64,000 nt of DNA. Source: Rhodocyclaceae bacterium. Its GTDB lineage: Bacteria; Pseudomonadota; Gammaproteobacteria; Burkholderiales; Rhodocyclaceae. Made by a program: the position numbers and the translations under genes. The notes beneath the pieces are model-generated. The model saw only the letters and a program-made list of their open reading frames with translations. It was not told the DNA's origin and did not search any database. Position 1 is the first letter of the stretch. Every line of letters starts with the position of its first letter. Positions 27,464 to 36,336 of the stretch are shown piece by piece. Where the stretch lies: assembly GCA_020445785.1 (NCBI GenBank), contig JAGRFZ010000028.1:17546-81545 (forward strand), given 5' to 3'.

Positions 27464-28831
27464 ATGACCTTCCAACAATTCCTCCTGATCCTGCGCGCCC
27501 GCGCCTGGCTGGTCGCATTGGTGACGATCGCTGCGGCCGCGCTGGCGCTGGGCATCAGCCTGATCCTCGAGAAGCAATACACTGCCGAGGCGTCGGTACT
27601 GGTCGACGTCAAGAGCGGCGAGCTGCTGCCGGGCTCCGGCGTGCCTGCCCAGTTCCTGCCCGGCTACATGGCGACCCAGGTCGACATCATCAATTCGGAT
27701 CGCGTCGCACGCCGTGTCGTCGAACGCCTGAAGCTCGACCAGTCGCCGGTGGCCCGCGAGCAGTGGTTGGCGGATACCGAAGGCCTCGGTGACATCCGGA
27801 TCTGGCTTGCCGAATTGCTCAAGCGCAAGCTCGAAGTCCGGCCTTCGCGCGAAAGCTCCGTCGTCCACATCGGATTCACCGGCAGCGATCCGGCCTTTGC
27901 CGCGGTGGTCGCGAACGCCTTTGCCGAAAGCTACATCGATACCAATCTGGAATTGAAGGTCGAGCCCGCCCGCCAGTACGCCTTGTGGTTCGATGATCGC
28001 ACCGCTTCGCTGCGCGAAAAGCTGGAGGCCGCCCAGGGCAGGCTGTCGGCCTTTCAACAGGAGAAAGGGATCGTCGCCACCGACGAGCGACTGGACGTCG
28101 AGAACGCGCGTCTGGCGGAGCTGTCGAGCCAATTGAGCGCGGTACAGGCGCAGCGGGTCGAAAGCCGTTCGCGACAGGCGCAGACCGGCTCGGCCGAAAC
28201 CTTGCCGGAGGTGATGCAGAACAGCCTGATCCAGAGCCTCAAGGCCGACTTGGCCCGCCAGGAGGCGACGCGCCAGCAACTGGCCGGCCGTCTCGGCCGC
28301 AACCATCCGGAGCTGGCGCGTGCCAATGCCGAGATCGCCAGTCTGCGCGATCGCCTCGCCGCCGAGGTGCGTCGGATCGCCAGCTCGCTCGGCACCACGA
28401 CACGGGTCAACGACCAGCGCGAGAGCGAGATCCGTGCGGCGCTCGATGCACAGAAGCAACGCGTCCTGGAGCTCAAGGGGCAGCGCGACCAGATCGATGT
28501 GCTCAAACGCGACGTCGACAATGCCCAGCGAGCCTACGACATGGTGACCCAGCGGCTTGCCCAGACCAGTCTGGAAAGCGAGAACCAGCAGACCAATGTG
28601 GTCGTGCTGACGCCCGCCGTCGCGCCGATCGAGCATTCCAAACCGACCCTGGTGCTGAACGTCGCCGTCGCGACCTTCCTGGGACTGCTGCTCGGTGTCT
28701 GCAGCGCGCTGCTGCGCGAACTGTCCGATCAGCGCGTGCGCGGCGTGGCCGACCTCGGCGATTCCCTCGACATGCCGGTTCTCGGCGTGATTCCCGGCCG
28801 CGCGGGCCGCAATGCCCGCCTGGCGGCCTGA
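27464..28831 (+). CDS. epsF: EpsF chain-length determinant protein (Wzz/PCP family)
   Basis: A 455-residue polysaccharide co-polymerase. Transmembrane helix 1 (WLVALVTIAAAALALGISLI) and helix 2 (VAVATFLGLLLGVCSALL) flank a large periplasmic coiled coil rich in Leu/Ala/Gln/Arg. The Pro-rich stretch before TM2 reads PAVAPIEHSKPTLVLN, as in Wzz proteins. The N-terminal QFLLILRARAWL is typical of EpsF in XrtB loci. It sets chain length together with the cytoplasmic ATPase EpsG, encoded 14 bp downstream. Confidence 0.92.
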   Translation: MTFQQFLLILRARAWLVALVTIAAAALALGISLILEKQYTAEASVLVDVKSGELLPGSGVPAQFLPGYMATQVDIINSDRVARRVVERLKLDQSPVAREQWLADTEGLGDIRIWLAELLKRKLEVRPSRESSVVHIGFTGSDPAFAAVVANAFAESYIDTNLELKVEPARQYALWFDDRTASLREKLEAAQGRLSAFQQEKGIVATDERLDVENARLAELSSQLSAVQAQRVESRSRQAQTGSAETLPEVMQNSLIQSLKADLARQEATRQQLAGRLGRNHPELARANAEIASLRDRLAAEVRRIASSLGTTTRVNDQRESEIRAALDAQKQRVLELKGQRDQIDVLKRDVDNAQRAYDMVTQRLAQTSLESENQQTNVVVLTPAVAPIEHSKPTLVLNVAVATFLGLLLGVCSALLRELSDQRVRGVADLGDSLDMPVLGVIPGRAGRNARLAA

Positions 28832-28845
28832 CGGGAGGTGCCGAC

Positions 28846-29733
28846 ATGAACACCATCAACAACGTCGTCGAACAGGCTTCCCTGAAGGCGATCGCGCCCC
28901 GCGACAGCTCGATCGGGGCGATCCTCGTGGCCGAAGGGCGGCTCAGCGCGAACGATGCGCTGCGGGTCCTCAAGGTTCAGCATGACGAGGGCTTGCGATT
29001 CGGCGAGGCGGCCAAGCGGCTTGGCCTGCTGACCGACGCGGACATCGATTTCGCGCTCGCACGCCAGTTCGACTACCCCTACCTCGCCGCGGATTCGAGC
29101 AAAGTGTCGCGCGAGGTGGTCGCCGCCTACAATCCGTTCGCGCACCAGGTCGAAGCCTTGCGCGCGGTGCGCAGCCAACTGTTGCTGAGATGGTTTCAAC
29201 GCGGCGCAGGCCATCGTTCCCTGGCGATACTGAGCGCAGGCGAAAAGGAAGGCCGGTCGTGGCTGGCGGCGAACCTCGCCGTGGTCTTCTCGCAGCTGGG
29301 CGCGCGCACGCTGCTGATCGACGCCGATCTGCGTCACCCCCGGCAACACACCTTGTTCGGCGTCGACAACCGGGCGGGCCTGTCGGCGCTGCTGACCGAT
29401 CGCGCCGGCCTCGATGCGGCCCAGCGGGTGCCGGCGTTGCGCGCGCTGTCGCTCCTGCCTGCCGGTGCGTTGCCGCCCAATCCGCAGGAGATTCTTGCCC
29501 GGCCGAGCTTCGCCAGAACGCTCGAAGCCCTCGAGAAGCACTATGAGGTGGTGTTGATCGACACCCCTCCGGGCAGTCGATTCGCCGACGGTCAGACGGT
29601 CGCGGTGCGGGCCGGTGGCGCCTTGATGGTGACCCGGCGCAACCTCAGTCGGGTCGGCCTGGTGCGGGCTTATGCCGACATGGTCACCCAGGCAGGCGCG
29701 GCGATGGTCGGTGCCGTCCTGAACGAGCGATAG
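28846..29733 (+). CDS. epsG: EpsG chain-length ATPase (BY-kinase-like) with an MshEN-like N-terminus
   Basis: A 295-residue cytoplasmic ATPase paired with EpsF. Residues about 20-75 ([24 protein letters not shown]...[29 protein letters not shown]) look like an MshEN/GspE-N type domain. The kinase core shows Walker A' [13 protein letters not shown] and Walker B-like VVLIDTPPG. The P-loop reads GEKEGRS (132-138): an Arg occupies the usual Lys position before Ser. The C-terminus lacks the tyrosine cluster of Wzc-type kinases, so autophosphorylation is doubtful. Confidence 0.88.
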   Translation: MNTINNVVEQASLKAIAPRDSSIGAILVAEGRLSANDALRVLKVQHDEGLRFGEAAKRLGLLTDADIDFALARQFDYPYLAADSSKVSREVVAAYNPFAHQVEALRAVRSQLLLRWFQRGAGHRSLAILSAGEKEGRSWLAANLAVVFSQLGARTLLIDADLRHPRQHTLFGVDNRAGLSALLTDRAGLDAAQRVPALRALSLLPAGALPPNPQEILARPSFARTLEALEKHYEVVLIDTPPGSRFADGQTVAVRAGGALMVTRRNLSRVGLVRAYADMVTQAGAAMVGAVLNER

Positions 29734-29749
29734 GAACGGGACGGGGGCC

Positions 29750-30637
29750 GTGGAGGCGAGTGTAGCGAACCGGCCGAGGCCCCCGGCACTCCCCTGGGTC
29801 GTGATGTTCGCCGCATTGCTGGTGGCCTATGTGCCCAGCTTCGTCGACCTGTTTCGAACGCTGTGGGCCACCGACCAGAATGCCCATGGGCCGATCGTGC
29901 TGGCGGTGTCGCTGTGGTTCTTGTGGTTTCGTGCGAAGCAGGTGCGCGAGGAGGGGCTGCCGAGCCGGCCTGCACCGCTGCTCGGCTGGGCGGTGATCTT
30001 GCTCGGCGTCGCGACCTTCGTGATCGGTCGCTCTCAAAGCGTCTACCTGCTCGAGGTGGGTTCCCTGGTGCCCGTGCTGGTCGGCATGACCCTGCTGTTC
30101 TTCGGCCTTCGAATTCTGAAACGCATGTGGTTCGCATTCTTCTTCATGTGCTTCATGGTGCCGCTGCCGGGCTCGGTCGTCGATGTCCTGACCCAGCCGA
30201 TGAAGATTGCCGTTTCCTGGGGGGCGCAGCATCTGCTGGACGCGCTCGGCTACCCGGCAGGGCGAAGCGGTGTCGTGCTGACCGTCGGGCAGTACCAGTT
30301 GCTGGTGGCGGATGCGTGTGCCGGTCTCAACTCGCTGTTTACCCTGGAAGCCCTGGGCTTGCTCTACATGAACGTGATGCGCCACGAGTCCGCCGCCCGC
30401 AATGCGGTGCTGGCGTTGCTGATCGTACCTATCAGTTTCTGTGCCAATCTGTTGCGGGTGGTGGTGCTGGCGCTGATCACCTACCACCTGGGCGATGCCG
30501 CGGGACAGGGCTTTCTGCACGGCTTTTCGGGAATGGTGCTGTTCGTCACCGCGCTTCTGCTGATCATGAGCGTAGACGGCGTACTCAGCCGAATGCCGGG
30601 TCTGGGTCGCACGGCGCGTATCGCGGAGGCCTCGTGA
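29750..30637 (+). CDS. xrtB: exosortase B
   Basis: A 295-residue integral membrane cysteine transpeptidase with about eight hydrophobic helices. The catalytic triad positions are visible: Cys190 in [20 protein letters not shown], Arg236 in [19 protein letters not shown], and His257 in [10 protein letters not shown]. It should cut PEP-CTERM signals such as those on the proteins at 6.0, 24.8 and 47.6 kb. The start is GTG at 29750, 17 bp after epsG. The TM-rich N-terminus [31 protein letters not shown] fits the B-type branch found in eps operons. Confidence 0.93.
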   Translation: MEASVANRPRPPALPWVVMFAALLVAYVPSFVDLFRTLWATDQNAHGPIVLAVSLWFLWFRAKQVREEGLPSRPAPLLGWAVILLGVATFVIGRSQSVYLLEVGSLVPVLVGMTLLFFGLRILKRMWFAFFFMCFMVPLPGSVVDVLTQPMKIAVSWGAQHLLDALGYPAGRSGVVLTVGQYQLLVADACAGLNSLFTLEALGLLYMNVMRHESAARNAVLALLIVPISFCANLLRVVVLALITYHLGDAAGQGFLHGFSGMVLFVTALLLIMSVDGVLSRMPGLGRTARIAEAS

Positions 30638-31368
30638 TGGACGTCGGTCGTTTCCTTCCGCGCCTGCCGGCGCTGCCGCTCGGCAGCGCACTGCTGGTCG
30701 CCCTGGCGCTGGTGTTCGGCGCTGCCGCGGCTCGCCTGTTGACGCCCCATCTGAGCGAGGTACGGGAGGTCGCCGACCTCGAATCGGCGCTGCCGAGGCA
30801 ATTCGGTGAATGGCGCGAACTGCCGAGCCCGTTGATCCAGGTGAATGTCGCGGTCGATGGCGAACCTTCGCTCGACCAGCCCTACGATCAAGTGGTGATG
30901 CGCGCCTATCGGCACGCCGACGGTGCCGTCGTCTATCTGGCCGTTGCCTGGGGGCGCCGGCAGCGCCAGGAAGTCAAGGTGCATCGACCCGACCTGTGCT
31001 ACACGGCCCAGGGCTATCGGGTCGCGAGCCTCGACAGCAAGCGCTTCGATGGCATCGAAACGACCGCCGGTGCGGTTGCCGGCAAGCGCATGTTGGCGCT
31101 CGGAAGACGTGGCGGTGAAGCGGTGAGCTACTGGATGCGAATCGGCGATCTGTTCAGCGAGGATGCCTGGGATACCCGGATGCACATCCTGCAGCAGGGC
31201 CTCGAGGGGCATATTCCCGACGGCGTGCTGGTGCGGGCGTCGGTGCGGGTCCGTGACTCCCGCGAAGCCGAGCAGGCGTGGCCGGTCGCGGAGGCGTTTC
31301 TGTCGGACCTGACCCGGGCGGTGGAACCGTCGGCGAGGCGGATGTTGCTGGGCTGGGAGGCGTCGTGA
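30637..31368 (+). CDS. epsI: EpsI-family exosortase-associated protein
   Basis: A 243-residue protein with one N-terminal membrane segment (LGSALLVALALVFGAAAARLL) and a periplasmic EpsI domain. The conserved core VYLAVAWGRRQRQEVKVHRPDLCYTAQGYRV contains the HxPxxCY motif, and the later YWMRIGDLFSEDAWDTR is also characteristic. EpsI accompanies or is fused to exosortases; its biochemical job is not settled. The ATG at 30637 overlaps the last base of xrtB; a GTG one codon earlier is possible. Confidence 0.9.
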   Translation: MDVGRFLPRLPALPLGSALLVALALVFGAAAARLLTPHLSEVREVADLESALPRQFGEWRELPSPLIQVNVAVDGEPSLDQPYDQVVMRAYRHADGAVVYLAVAWGRRQRQEVKVHRPDLCYTAQGYRVASLDSKRFDGIETTAGAVAGKRMLALGRRGGEAVSYWMRIGDLFSEDAWDTRMHILQQGLEGHIPDGVLVRASVRVRDSREAEQAWPVAEAFLSDLTRAVEPSARRMLLGWEAS

Positions 31369-31477
31369 AACCTCCGCACCCTACCGCTGCGCGGCTGCTG
31401 GCGCGTGATGCATCGCAGCTTGCCGTCGCCGGCGTGCCGTTCGCGCGCCGGCCGGCGCCGCGCCGTGCCGAGGACGC

Positions 31478-32632
31478 ATGAAGATTCTGTTCCTCAGCCA
31501 CACCGCCACTGGCGGTGATTTCGTCGTCGGTTCCCACCATCTGTCGCGTGCAATGGTTCGAATGGGGCACCGGGTGGCCCATCTGAGCCCACCGGTGACG
31601 CCGGCCCATCTGCTGCGGCTGGGGGCGCCCTTCGAGCGCCAGCGCATCGCGCGTTGGTTCGCGGGGGGCGCGTGCGTCCATGGCGTCATCGACCTGGTGC
31701 CGTTCAGTCCATTGCCGTGGGCCCTGTGCCGGCGCCTGTCGCGACGGCCCCACAAGCTCTTCGGCGCCTTGACAAATGCATCGGCGATGCGCGGACTGGC
31801 GGGCCAATCGTTCGCCACGCCCGATCTCGTATGCATCGACGAACCGAGGCTCGCGGCTATCGCCGATGCGTTTCCGCGCGCCCGGCTGGTGTATCGGCCC
31901 ACCGATCTCTATGCGCAGATCCGCGATGACCGTTCGGTGCTGGCGGCCGAGCGCGAGTTGGTCGATCGTGCCCATGCGTTCGTTGCAACTTCGGAACCCG
32001 TCGCCGACCATCTGCGCAATCTCGGGGCGGAGGATGTGCTGGTGATCGAGAATGGTGTAGACGTGGAGAACTTCCTCGACGCCCCGATTGCCAGCGCCCC
32101 TCCCGAACTCGCCGATCTGGCGCCGATCGCGATCTATGCCGGCGCATTCGACCAACGCTTCGGCGTTGATCTGCTGCATGCGGTGGCACAGAACCTGCCC
32201 GACGTGACATTCGCCATGATCGGCCCGGCGGACACCCATATCAGGGCGCGCTTTGCCGCGCTCGCCAACGTCCGCTTTCTCGGCCCGGTGCGCTTTGAAG
32301 ACCTGCCACGCTATCTGCGCCATGCCTCGGTGGGCTTGCTGCCCTTGTCCTCCCATCCGTCGAACGCCGGCCGGAGCCCGATGAAGCTCTACGAATACGC
32401 AGCGAGCGGGCTCCCGGTGGTGGCTTCGTGGACGCCGGAGCTGGCGCGGCGCGCGCTCCCGTTCGTGCAGCTAGCCGATGCGGCACAGAATTTCGCCGAC
32501 TGCCTGCGACGCGCCCTGGTCGGCGACGGTCGCGCTGCCGACGGCGTGGACATCGCGCGGGGACAGAGCTGGGCGGTGAAGAGCCAGCAACTGCTCGATT
32601 TCGTGTGCGGCATGGGGGCCGTCGCGCGGTGA
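31478..32632 (+). CDS. GT-B glycosyltransferase, possibly GumK-like
   Basis: A 384-residue cytoplasmic glycosyltransferase. The N-terminus MKILFLSHTATGGDFVVGSHHLSRAM is an acceptor-side Rossmann start. Mid-protein LVYRPTDLYAQIRDD and VIENGVDVENF, and the donor domain with IAIYAGAFDQRFGVDLLHAVA, FLGPVRFEDLPRYLRHASVGLLPLSS and SPMKLYEYAASGLPVVAS, follow the GT-B plan. The VYRxxD segment recalls the glucuronosyltransferase GumK, so a uronic-acid donor is possible; this is only a suggestion. Its end overlaps the polymerase gene start. Confidence 0.8.
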   Translation: MKILFLSHTATGGDFVVGSHHLSRAMVRMGHRVAHLSPPVTPAHLLRLGAPFERQRIARWFAGGACVHGVIDLVPFSPLPWALCRRLSRRPHKLFGALTNASAMRGLAGQSFATPDLVCIDEPRLAAIADAFPRARLVYRPTDLYAQIRDDRSVLAAERELVDRAHAFVATSEPVADHLRNLGAEDVLVIENGVDVENFLDAPIASAPPELADLAPIAIYAGAFDQRFGVDLLHAVAQNLPDVTFAMIGPADTHIRARFAALANVRFLGPVRFEDLPRYLRHASVGLLPLSSHPSNAGRSPMKLYEYAASGLPVVASWTPELARRALPFVQLADAAQNFADCLRRALVGDGRAADGVDIARGQSWAVKSQQLLDFVCGMGAVAR

Positions 32633-33918
32633 CGGCTGTTGCCGCATCACCCGCGGCGGTTATCGCCGCGGCACCCTCGTCGGCTTTGCACGAGCGTGGC
32701 TGCGCCGCGCTCTGGCTGAAGACGACGCTGGTCTGGTTGCCGGTTACGTCGTTTCTGGCGATACCACAGGTTCAAGGAACCACGCCTGCCAATCTGCTGA
32801 TCCTGATGCTGCTGCTGCCGCTGACCGGCCCGCTGTTGCTGGGCCTGCGGGGTTACGCCGACCTGATCGCGCGATTGATGCCCTTCCTGCTCGGCCTCGG
32901 CATCCTGTTCTTGGCTTCGCGCTTCGCCCTGCTCTCGGCATCCGACGGCCTCGCCGGGCTGAGCCTGATCAACCCGCGATTCGCCCTCCCGCTGACCATG
33001 ACGGCGAACGTCACCCAGTCGATATACCTGGTGGTCGGCCTGACCCTGTTCCTGCTGGTACGACGGCACTACGACCGGAGCTGGGACGGTGCCATCTTTT
33101 CCGGCGCCTGGTTCCTTCTGGCCTACGGATTCGTCGACTGGTTCGCCCAGACCTTTCTCGGCTTCAATGCCGACTTCATGGCCAACCGGACCTTCGATGT
33201 CGGACGCTTCGAAATGCCGGGTTCGCTGCGCCAGAATATCCTGTTCGCAGGATTTCCGATGCTCCGGTTCAAGAGCTTCACCGGCGAGCCTTCGATGTTC
33301 GCCCTGACGGCCCTGTGCTACCTGGCACTGGCGGTGGTGCGTGGGCGCACCTGGCTGACCGCTGCCCTGGTACTCGCTTTGCTGCTCTCCTTCTCGGCGA
33401 CCGCCTACGCCGGCCTGCTGGTGTTTGCCCTGGTGTTCTCCGGGCGCCTGCGATTCGGCCAAGTGGCGCCAGCGCTCGGCCTCCTCGCCGCGGTCGCCTC
33501 GATCGCCGTATGGTGGGATTGGGAGACGATCTGGCGCACGGTCGACCATCTATTCATCGCCAAGCTGACGGCCGAATCGCACTCGGGCGCGGCGCGCATG
33601 GGCTCCTTTGTGCGACACCTGCAGGCCTGGTGGCACGCGCCGTTTCCGCTGCTGGTGGGCTACGGTTTCGGTACCGCGCGATCGACCGATCTGTTGTCCT
33701 CCCTGCTGGTCAATCTCGGTCTCATCGGGACGGTTTGTGTGTTCCTGCTGCTCGGACAGGTGCTGCGCGTAGCGCAGCGGGAACGCAGGACCATCGAGAT
33801 GGTCGGCATGGCGACGGTGTTCGGTTTGATGCTGGTCGCCGTCCCGGAGTTCGCGTATCTGCCGCCGTGGCTGCTGGCGGGGATCGCCATGCGCCCCCCC
33901 GAGGGGGAGGCCAGGTGA
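32629..33918 (+). CDS. Wzy-like polysaccharide polymerase
   Basis: A 429-residue protein with 10 to 12 hydrophobic helices and a large, less hydrophobic loop around 170-230 (AQTFLGFNADFMANRTFDVGRFEMPGSLRQNILF...SFTGEPSMFALTALCYL). This is the layout of O-antigen ligase/polymerase-type proteins, and FTGEPSMFA is like motifs seen in EPS polymerases. It would join repeat units on the periplasmic face. The GTG start overlaps the stop of the preceding glycosyltransferase gene by 4 bp, which decides the start. The assignment rests on topology and context. Confidence 0.75.
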   Translation: MTAVAASPAAVIAAAPSSALHERGCAALWLKTTLVWLPVTSFLAIPQVQGTTPANLLILMLLLPLTGPLLLGLRGYADLIARLMPFLLGLGILFLASRFALLSASDGLAGLSLINPRFALPLTMTANVTQSIYLVVGLTLFLLVRRHYDRSWDGAIFSGAWFLLAYGFVDWFAQTFLGFNADFMANRTFDVGRFEMPGSLRQNILFAGFPMLRFKSFTGEPSMFALTALCYLALAVVRGRTWLTAALVLALLLSFSATAYAGLLVFALVFSGRLRFGQVAPALGLLAAVASIAVWWDWETIWRTVDHLFIAKLTAESHSGAARMGSFVRHLQAWWHAPFPLLVGYGFGTARSTDLLSSLLVNLGLIGTVCVFLLLGQVLRVAQRERRTIEMVGMATVFGLMLVAVPEFAYLPPWLLAGIAMRPPEGEAR

Positions 33919-35213
33919 AGGCGGTTGACCTGTTCGCGGCGATGGTGCTGCTGGGTTCGGCAGTGGAGGCGGCCGCCGCCGGATTTGTGCTGGGCGTGGG
34001 CACCCACGCCGGCATCGGCCGCGACCAGGCCGCCGCGATCGAAAGCCGTCTCGCCGAGGCGCCCGCCGATGCAATCCGCGACGACTTGCTGTGGAGCCGC
34101 GTCGAGCGCCGGCCGGGTCGCTTCGAGCGGAGTGCGGAAGTGCGGGAGCTCGACGCGCTGATCGATTCTTCGCGGCGGCAGGGCCGCGAGGTGGTGCTGA
34201 TCCTCGCCTACGGCAACCGCGCGGTCGGCGTCCACGGCCTGCCGCGCAGTGCGGACGAACGGGCAGCCTTTCTTCGCTACGTCCGCTGGGCGGTCGAACA
34301 GTACAAGGATCGCGTCCGCTACTTCGAGGTGTGGAACGAATGGAACACCGGCATGGGGGCCGGCGCCGGCAAATCGCATGGCAGCGCGGCCGCCTACCTG
34401 GCGCTGCTGAAGGAGGTCTATCCGGCGATCAAGGCGCTCGCACCGGAGGCGGTGGTGCTCGGCGGTGCGGTCTCGGGAACCGACACCGATTGGGTGCAGG
34501 CATTTCTCGACGCCGGCGGGCCGGACCATCTCGATGCGCTGTCGCTGCACCCCTATGTCCATGCCAAGGGGCGGGCCGGTCTGCCGGAGCGTGTCATCGG
34601 CTGGCTGGACCAGGTGCGCGCGCAGCTAGCCTCCCGACCGGCGTGGCGCGACAAGCCGATCTTCATCACCGAAATCGGCTGGCCCAGCAGCGTGTCGCCG
34701 CAGGGGGTAAGCGCCTCGCGGGTGGCCGACTTCGTGGTCCGTTTCCTGTCCCTGGCCCGGGCGCGGGCGGACTGGATTCATGGGGTCTGGTGGTATGAAT
34801 TGATCGACGGTGGTCGCCGGCCGGAAAAGAATGGGCACAACTTCGGGCTGTTCGATCGGGCCGGCGGCAGCAAGCCTGCCCTTGCGGCGATCGCGAAAAT
34901 GCGCGCGCTGATCACGCGCTTCGACGATTGGCACGAGCTGGACGTGGGCCCCGACGCACGCCTGGTGATTGCCTCGAACCCGTCTCCTCCGGCGAGCTGC
35001 GCAGTGCTGTGGTCCGTTCACGGCGCGCACCCTGCCTTTCTGCTGTTCGCGGCCGGTGGCGACATCCAGTGGCAGCCGGCCACGGCCACGGACGCCGGGC
35101 CGGTGGACGGCAAGTGGCAGGTGGCCGCCCGCGAGACGCCGCAGATCTGGTGCGCCGAACGCGGCCTCATCGAGGCCGTGCCAGTCCGGCCGATCGGGCG
35201 CCCGGACGCATGA
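33915..35213 (+). CDS. secreted clan-A glycoside hydrolase-like protein
   Basis: A 432-residue protein with a signal peptide (FAAMVLLGSAVEAAAAG) and a TIM-barrel glycosidase domain. The proposed acid/base is E142 in FEVWNEWN and the nucleophile E253 in IFITEIGWPSS. The spacing and motifs are those of clan A families such as GH39/GH5-type beta-glycosidases. ALSLHPYVHAKGR and GVWWYELIDGG are additional barrel motifs. A beta-sandwich-like tail follows. The GTG start overlaps the polymerase stop (GTGA). It probably edits or depolymerises the polysaccharide in the periplasm; the substrate is unknown. Confidence 0.82.
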   Translation: MKAVDLFAAMVLLGSAVEAAAAGFVLGVGTHAGIGRDQAAAIESRLAEAPADAIRDDLLWSRVERRPGRFERSAEVRELDALIDSSRRQGREVVLILAYGNRAVGVHGLPRSADERAAFLRYVRWAVEQYKDRVRYFEVWNEWNTGMGAGAGKSHGSAAAYLALLKEVYPAIKALAPEAVVLGGAVSGTDTDWVQAFLDAGGPDHLDALSLHPYVHAKGRAGLPERVIGWLDQVRAQLASRPAWRDKPIFITEIGWPSSVSPQGVSASRVADFVVRFLSLARARADWIHGVWWYELIDGGRRPEKNGHNFGLFDRAGGSKPALAAIAKMRALITRFDDWHELDVGPDARLVIASNPSPPASCAVLWSVHGAHPAFLLFAAGGDIQWQPATATDAGPVDGKWQVAARETPQIWCAERGLIEAVPVRPIGRPDA

Positions 35214-35259
35214 GCGGGCTGCTACGCGGCGCCGGGGCGGGCGCGGAAGGGATTTGCCG

Positions 35260-36336
35260 ATGAAGCCGCTGGCCATCAACTGCCGCTTCCTCAACCGCAG
35301 CATGACCGGCGTCGACCGCTTTGCCGGTGAGCTTCTCCGGGCCCTCGACCGCCTGCAGGCGAACGGTGATCCGCTGCTCGAGGGGCTGCGCGTGCGGGCA
35401 CTGGCGCCACCGGGCACGGCGCGCCCGCCGTGGCTGGAAGGCATTCCCCTGCGCACTTGTGGCCGCCTGCGGGGACAGGCCTGGGAGCAACTTGAGCTGC
35501 CTCGTGCCGCCGGCGACGACTTGCTGCTCAACCTGTGCAATACCGGCCCCCTGCTGCGCCGACGGCAACTGGTCGTGATTCACGACGTGGCGACCTTCCG
35601 GGTGCCCCAGTCCTACAGTGCGACGTTCCGCCGCTGGTACGGGCTGATGACGCCTCGCTTGTACCGGGCGGCTGCTCAGGTGGCGACGGTGTCGGAGTTC
35701 TCGCGTCGCGAGATGGCCGGCTTGTTCGGGAAGCGCGACGATGTCGTGGTGCTGCCCGAGGGGGCGGACCATATCGGTCGTGGGACCGAGGACACCGCGA
35801 TCCTCGATCGGTACGCGCTGCGGGCGCGGCCGTTCGCGTTGGCGGTCAGCAGTCAGGCGCCGCACAAGAACTTCTCGGTCGTCGCCGAAGCCGTTGCGCA
35901 GATCCGTGGCGCGGATTTCGATCTGGTGGTCGCCGGTGGCCAGAATCCGAAGGTTTTCGGCGGCGGGCGGCCGCTGCCGGGCTTCGTCAAGCATGTCGGT
36001 TACGTGACGGATGCCGAACTCCTGGCGCTCTACCGGAATGCTGCCTGTTTCGTATTTCCGTCGCGCTACGAAGGCTTCGGACTGCCTGCGGTCGAGGCGA
36101 TGGCCTGCGGCTGTCCCGTGCTTGCCGCAAACGCGGCGTCGATTCCGGAGGTATGCGGCGAGGCCGCGCTGTATTTCGATCCGCAAGACGCGCCAACGCT
36201 GGCCCGCGTGCTGTCCGGGCTGATGGCCGACGAGGCCCAGCGACGGCGGCGCTCCGCCGCGGGTCGAGCACATGTGGAAGGACTGAAATGGGAAAATGCG
36301 GCGAAATGCCTGTTGGAGATGATCGCGCCGACCTGA
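35260..36336 (+). CDS. GT4-family glycosyltransferase
   Basis: A 358-residue GT-B glycosyltransferase. The N-terminal INCRFLNRSMTGVDRFAGELLRAL and VVIHDVATFRVPQSYS are typical of mannosyl/rhamnosyltransferases of family 4. The donor-binding half has FALAVSSQAPHKNF, FVKHVGYVTDAELLALYRNAACFVFPSRYEGFGLPAVEAMACGCPVLA with the conserved E-x7-E arrangement. It is followed closely by another transferase gene, overlapping by 49 bp if the latter starts at 36288. The sugar is unknown. Confidence 0.88.
   Translation: MKPLAINCRFLNRSMTGVDRFAGELLRALDRLQANGDPLLEGLRVRALAPPGTARPPWLEGIPLRTCGRLRGQAWEQLELPRAAGDDLLLNLCNTGPLLRRRQLVVIHDVATFRVPQSYSATFRRWYGLMTPRLYRAAAQVATVSEFSRREMAGLFGKRDDVVVLPEGADHIGRGTEDTAILDRYALRARPFALAVSSQAPHKNFSVVAEAVAQIRGADFDLVVAGGQNPKVFGGGRPLPGFVKHVGYVTDAELLALYRNAACFVFPSRYEGFGLPAVEAMACGCPVLAANAASIPEVCGEAALYFDPQDAPTLARVLSGLMADEAQRRRRSAAGRAHVEGLKWENAAKCLLEMIAPT

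Noticed and set aside
31366-31481. A 38-codon frame from a GTG overlapping the epsI stop
   Set aside because: It is Arg/Ala/Pro-rich, has no ribosome-binding site beyond coding overlap and no recognisable features. It fills a short gap before a clear glycosyltransferase gene.
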